Below, one piece after another: positions 62,323-64,000 of a stretch of 64,000 bases of DNA. The stretch lies in NCBI RefSeq assembly GCF_004310295.1, contig NZ_SISB01000021.1, positions 1-64,000 of the forward strand, given 5' to 3'. Both the position numbers and the translations under genes were made by a program. The stretch's first letter is position 1; every line of letters starts with the position of its first letter. The notes under the pieces were generated by a model. It had not been told where the DNA came from. It did no database searches and saw nothing but the letters and a program-made list of their open reading frames with translations. This stretch comes from Pseudomonas sp. BGI-2. Lineage in GTDB: Bacteria; Pseudomonadota; Gammaproteobacteria; Pseudomonadales; Pseudomonadaceae.

Positions 62323-64000
62323 TTAGATCGCGCCACGCTTGCGCAGCAGATCCAGCACTTGCTTGACGCTTTCTTCCAGTGACAGCGACTGGGTGTCGAC
62401 CACGAGGTCGGCGTCCAGCGGCACGTCGTACGGGAAGGAATCGCCCGGAATGTTGTCCCCGGCCGCCGCGTACAGACCTTGCGGATCACGCTCGGCACAG
62501 ACCGTCGGCGAGGCCTGGACGTAGACCGTCAGCAGACGCTCTTTGCCGATCAAGTCCTTGGCCTGCTCACGCCCTTCAGCACTCGGCGCAACAAACGCAG
62601 CCAACGTCACCAGACCAGCTTCGTTGAACTGACGCGCAACGTGCGCGGCACGGCGCCAGTTCTCGGTACGCCCGGCGCGGTCCTGTGGCAGACCTTTGTT
62701 CAGGTCGTGACGCAGGTTCTGACCATCGAGTACAAACACCGCACGGCCCATGTCGAACAGCTTGCGTTCAACCGCGTAGGCCAGCGTGCTTTTGCCCGCG
62801 CCCGACAAGCCGCTGAACAACACGGTGGCCGGCTGCTGGCCGAAACGCTGGGCGCGTTCTTCGGTGGCAACGTGCGCGAGTTTGCCGTGGTGCGTGCTGC
62901 TTCCATGCGCCAACGGCTGGGCGATGATCATGCCGGCGGCGACGGTGCCGTTGGTCAAACGGTCGATGACGATGAACGAACCGGTGGTGCGGTTGCTCGC
63001 GTAACCGTCCAGCGCGATCGCGGCGTCTAGGCTGACCTTGACCCGACCGATCTCGTTCAGTTGCAACGAGCTGGCAGGACCCTCTTCCAGGGTGTTCACG
63101 TCAACGCGGTTGACGATGCTGGTGATCGAACCCGGCACGTAACTCGTGGCGCGCTTGATGTCGTATTTCTTGCCCGGCAGCATCGGTTCTTCGGCCATCC
63201 ACACCAGCATGGCGTCGAAAGCGTCGGTCACTTGCGGCAGGTTGTCGGCGTGCACCAGCAAGTCGCCGCGAGAGATGTCGATCTCGTCTTCCATGGTCAG
63301 CGTCACCGCTTGACCAGGACCGGCGTGTTCCAGCTCACCTTCGAAGGTGACAATGGATTTCACCCGGCTGCTCTTGCCCGACGGCAGCACAACGACTTCA
63401 TCTCCCTTGTGCACGACGCCGCTGGCCAAGGTACCGGCGAAACCACGGAAGTTCAGGTTCGGACGGTTGACGTACTGCACCGGGAAACGCAGGTCGCTGT
63501 AGTTGCGGTCGCTGGCAATTTCGACGGTTTCAAGAATTTCCATCAGCGACTGGCCGGTGTACCACGGCGAGCGCTCGGACTTGTTCACCACGTTGTCGCC
63601 CTTCAGCGCCGACATCGGCACGAAGGCCATGGTGGTCGGTTTGAACGCGATACCTTCGGCGAACTTCAGGTAATCGGCCTTGATCGACTCGAAGACTGTT
63701 TCGTCGAAGCCGTTGAGGTCCATCTTGTTGATGGCGACAACGATGTGCTTGATGCCCAGCAACGAGGCAATGAAGCTGTGGCGACGGGTCTGGGTCTGCA
63801 CGCCGTAACGGGCGTCGACCAGGATGATCGCCAGGTCACAGGTGGACGCACCGGTGGCCATGTTGCGGGTGTACTGCTCATGGCCGGGGGTGTCGGCGAT
63901 GATGAATTTACGCTTGGAGGTGGAAAAGTAGCGGTAAGCGACATCGATGGTGATGCCCTGCTCCCGCTCGGCCTGCAGGCCGTCGACCAGCAATGCCAGG
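62323..64000 (-). CDS. cysNC: CysNC: sulfate adenylyltransferase subunit 1 fused to APS kinase (partial)
   Basis: The visible 559 or so residues lack the N-terminus, which lies past base 64000. The GTPase part has [33 protein letters not shown] (G3) and AINKMDL (G4). A beta-barrel follows at about 190-350, and the C-terminal APS kinase domain has the P-loop [18 protein letters not shown]. The fused protein activates sulfate, first to APS with CysD, then to PAPS. CysD should be encoded just beyond the window edge. Confidence 0.95.
   Translation of the reverse strand, partial: LALLVDGLQAEREQGITIDVAYRYFSTSKRKFIIADTPGHEQYTRNMATGASTCDLAIILVDARYGVQTQTRRHSFIASLLGIKHIVVAINKMDLNGFDETVFESIKADYLKFAEGIAFKPTTMAFVPMSALKGDNVVNKSERSPWYTGQSLMEILETVEIASDRNYSDLRFPVQYVNRPNLNFRGFAGTLASGVVHKGDEVVVLPSGKSSRVKSIVTFEGELEHAGPGQAVTLTMEDEIDISRGDLLVHADNLPQVTDAFDAMLVWMAEEPMLPGKKYDIKRATSYVPGSITSIVNRVDVNTLEEGPASSLQLNEIGRVKVSLDAAIALDGYASNRTTGSFIVIDRLTNGTVAAGMIIAQPLAHGSSTHHGKLAHVATEERAQRFGQQPATVLFSGLSGAGKSTLAYAVERKLFDMGRAVFVLDGQNLRHDLNKGLPQDRAGRTENWRRAAHVARQFNEAGLVTLAAFVAPSAEGREQAKDLIGKERLLTVYVQASPTVCAERDPQGLYAAAGDNIPGDSFPYDVPLDADLVVDTQSLSLEESVKQVLDLLRKRGAI

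Overview
The window looks like chromosome of a fluorescent-group Pseudomonas. The reasons are the high G+C coding style, many copies of the short palindromic repeat typical of this group (TAGGAGCGAGGCTTGCCCGCGAA and inverted partners), and the gene content: HmgR-controlled homogentisate genes, a FolM-FolE-FolX pterin set, a short LOV photoreceptor beside a MerR/LitR-type regulator, DUF3509, HopJ-family and CysNC genes. The assignment rests on gene recognition, not a database search.

Layout. 1-4700: a 2-hydroxyacid reductase, a DUF2165 membrane protein, an EamA exporter divergent from an AraC regulator whose 5' end is formed by a 159-bp palindrome, and an unknown protein. 4800-15300: two iron-uptake systems placed back to back. 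On the minus strand DUF3649, PepSY, DUF3325, ECF sigma, FecR and a siderophore receptor; on the plus strand a FecI-FecR-FecA set. One Fur-box-like site lies between them. 15500-23600: an HPF/RaiA-like protein, a LysR regulator divergent from L-serine dehydratase, a decayed serine transporter, DUF3509, PsiE, a YebG gene under a LexA box, a leucine dehydrogenase lacking a catalytic lysine, and a SirB1-type protein. 23700-28000: hmgA-fahA-maiA and divergent hmgR with a palindromic operator. 28000-36500: a large toxin-domain-like protein, a MalT-type LuxR regulator and a DUF1302/DUF1329 pair.

37100-42500: a fatty-acyl SDR, an alpha/beta hydrolase translationally coupled to a class II aldolase, LrgAB with a divergent LysR regulator, and a flavodoxin. 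42500-47700: a probable light-sensing block (short LOV protein, a PilZ-like protein, a MerR/LitR class II regulator, a monooxygenase-domain membrane protein) followed by folM, folE, folX and DUF1244. Related genes in P. putida are reported to be light-controlled through LOV/PplR pairs. 47700-50100: a small, partly A+T-rich accessory insert with an integrase-like fragment, a QacA/SmvA-type efflux pump and IS21-like end repeats.

50100-64000: a HopJ-family protein, an omega-aminotransferase, an unknown membrane protein preceded by a good Fur box, trxB, cysZ, a glycosyltransferase, an Old Yellow Enzyme homologue, glutathione peroxidase, slyD divergent from DUF3565 with overlapping start codons, pta, a PlsC-type acyltransferase, and cysNC cut by the window end. 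No tRNA, rRNA or CRISPR array was seen.
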